DNA from: Bacteroidales bacterium UBA1628
GTDB taxonomy: Bacteria > Bacteroidota > Bacteroidia > Bacteroidales > UBA932
Assembly (NCBI GenBank): GCA_002321335.1
Contig: DCMG01000168.1
Span: 21,368 to 27,234 of the forward strand
DNA length: 5,867 bases
Direction: 5' to 3'
Shown: piece by piece, positions 4,805 through 5,867 of the stretch
How the letters are laid out: each line of letters opens with the position of its first letter
Position numbering within the stretch: position 1 is the stretch's first letter
Notes under the pieces: generated by a model
What the model was told of the DNA's origin: nothing
Seen by the model: the letters and a program-made list of their open reading frames with translations, nothing else
Databases searched by the model: none
Program-made: the position numbers and the translations under genes

Positions 4805-5839
4805 ATGCCGATAGTACTAAATCTAGATAGTTCATCTCCTGTTCCGGTCTATAAGCAACTTATGGATCAGATAGAATCCGGAATCAATGACGGCACCTTC
4901 CAGAGCGGTGAACTCCTCCCTTCCATGAACGAGCTTGCCTCTCAGCTGGACATCTCCAAGGAAACCGTCAAGAAAGCCTACTTCCTTCTCAGGGACAGAG
5001 GAGTCATCTGCTCCACTCAGGGAAAAGGCTACTATATCGCCGACAGGAGCAGCAGCCGGAAGATGCGGGTCCTCCTCCTTTTCGACAAATTCAGCAGCAC
5101 CAAACAGATTCTATATAACTCTTTCCATGACACGATTGGCGGCAAGGCGGACATCACGATCTACCTTCACAACCAGCAGATAAATCTTCTGGAATATTAC
5201 CTTGACGAGAATCTGGGAAAATATGACTACTACGTGGTCACTCCTCACTTTCCGCTGGATCAGGCGACCAGAAAGCGTGTCCTGAAGGCGCTGAGAAGAA
5301 TACCGAACCGCAAACTCATCATGATGGACAACTATATGCCCGAGCTTCCGGGCAATTACGGGGCTGTCTATCAGGATTTTGAAAATGATGCGTACTACGG
5401 TCTGATGATGGGCGTGAAGAAACTCAGGAAAATTCCGAAGCTGAATGTCATCATCGAGCTTTCCAGCCTTTATCATACCATGATCTCAAAGGCGGTCTCC
5501 CGTTTTTGCCAGGAGAACGGGATTCCTTACGAGTTCTACACTCAGGTCACCCCTCAGATTGTGAAACCGAAAGAGGTGTATCTGATTCTTCACGGGCAGT
5601 TCGACATGGAACTCATCAATCTGGCAAGAGCTGCGAAATCATTGAAACTCAAGCCGGGACGTGACTTCGGAATTATTTCCTACAACGAATCCCCGATGAG
5701 TGAGATAGTTCTTGACGGCCTTACCACGATTTCGGCCGATTTCGTGCAGATGGGGCGTCTTGCGGCCGAGATGATTCTGGATGGCAAGCTTTTCAAACAG
5801 AAATGCGACTTCAGGATGATTCATCGTAATTCATTCTGA
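4805..5839 (+). CDS. GntR-family transcriptional regulator with a LacI/periplasmic-binding-type sensor domain (FucR-like architecture)
   Basis: Cytoplasmic DNA-binding protein that probably responds to a small ligand, likely a sugar. With ATG 4805 it has 344 residues. The GntR winged helix-turn-helix covers residues about 10-78: VPVYKQLMDQI, GELLPSMNELASQLDISKETVKKAYFLL (recognition helix near 51-63) and the wing GVICSTQGKGYYIA. Residues about 88-335 look like a LacI-type periplasmic-binding fold: MRVLLLFDKF at its start, YDYYVVTPHF (140-149), KLIMMDNYMP (170-179), DFGIISYNESPMSE (287-300), then TTISADFVQMGRLAAEMIL (307-325). The end IHRNSF resembles the R-x-S-L/F ending typical of this sensor family, so the gene looks complete. 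Bacteroides FucR has the same GntR-sensor architecture, from memory, and such genes often head carbohydrate operons. The controlled genes lie outside the window, so ligand and symbol are not assigned. Confidence 0.88.
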   Translation: MPIVLNLDSSSPVPVYKQLMDQIESGINDGTFQSGELLPSMNELASQLDISKETVKKAYFLLRDRGVICSTQGKGYYIADRSSSRKMRVLLLFDKFSSTKQILYNSFHDTIGGKADITIYLHNQQINLLEYYLDENLGKYDYYVVTPHFPLDQATRKRVLKALRRIPNRKLIMMDNYMPELPGNYGAVYQDFENDAYYGLMMGVKKLRKIPKLNVIIELSSLYHTMISKAVSRFCQENGIPYEFYTQVTPQIVKPKEVYLILHGQFDMELINLARAAKSLKLKPGRDFGIISYNESPMSEIVLDGLTTISADFVQMGRLAAEMILDGKLFKQKCDFRMIHRNSF

Positions 5840-5854
5840 TTGGAAAGGACCTCA

Positions 5855-5867
5855 ATGCACATGCGGC
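5855..5867 (+). CDS. Possible start of a downstream gene, truncated by the window edge
   Basis: ATG at 5855 (or the in-frame ATG at 5861) follows the purine-rich GGAAAGGA (5842-5849) by 5 nt and lies 15 bp after the regulator's stop, as expected for a second gene of an operon. Only four codons (MHMR) are visible, so the product cannot be named and the call may be wrong. Confidence 0.22.

Overview
The window looks like a chromosomal segment of a Bacteroidales-type (Bacteroidota) bacterium with a mid-range GC content. Four things point there: two promoters fit the Bacteroidota pattern (TTTG or similar, about 20 nt, then TAnnTTTG); Shine-Dalgarno sites are mostly weak; the AAA/DUF4143 ATPase ends in IPLWAFGCLY, as Bacteroidales members of that family do from memory; and the regulator is a GntR head fused to a LacI-type sensor domain, resembling Bacteroides FucR. 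No species is assigned.

Layout. (1) Positions 2-895 (+) hold ribonuclease Z, cut at its 5' end by the window edge. The apparent TTG start at 53 is an internal leucine. (2) Positions 1031-3195 (+) hold two cell-wall genes joined by a 1-nt stop/start overlap: a secreted GH73-type glucosaminidase with a lysine-rich linker and two LysM-like repeats, then the membrane-anchored endolytic transglycosylase MltG. (3) Positions 3240-4451 (-) hold a convergent, apparently more AT-rich AAA+/DUF4143 ATPase, an accessory-type gene. (4) Positions 4452-4804 are intergenic and the most informative part of the window. They contain a consensus-matching promoter for the ATPase, a perfect 22-bp inverted repeat covering its -33 box, a 93-bp relic of the 3' end of a second ATPase gene with an amber codon at a conserved Glu, and the promoter of the next gene. 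(5) Positions 4805-5839 (+) hold the GntR-family regulator. Downstream there is only a possible start of another gene.

Functionally, RNase Z (tRNA 3' processing) and the glucosaminidase/MltG pair (peptidoglycan remodelling) are housekeeping or envelope functions. The ATPase with its palindrome and relic looks like a variable cassette in the gap before the regulator. The regulator probably controls a sugar-use operon beyond the right edge, which cannot be seen. Nothing here proves a new system. The strongest unexplained signal is the palindrome, promoter and gene-relic arrangement at 4452-4670.
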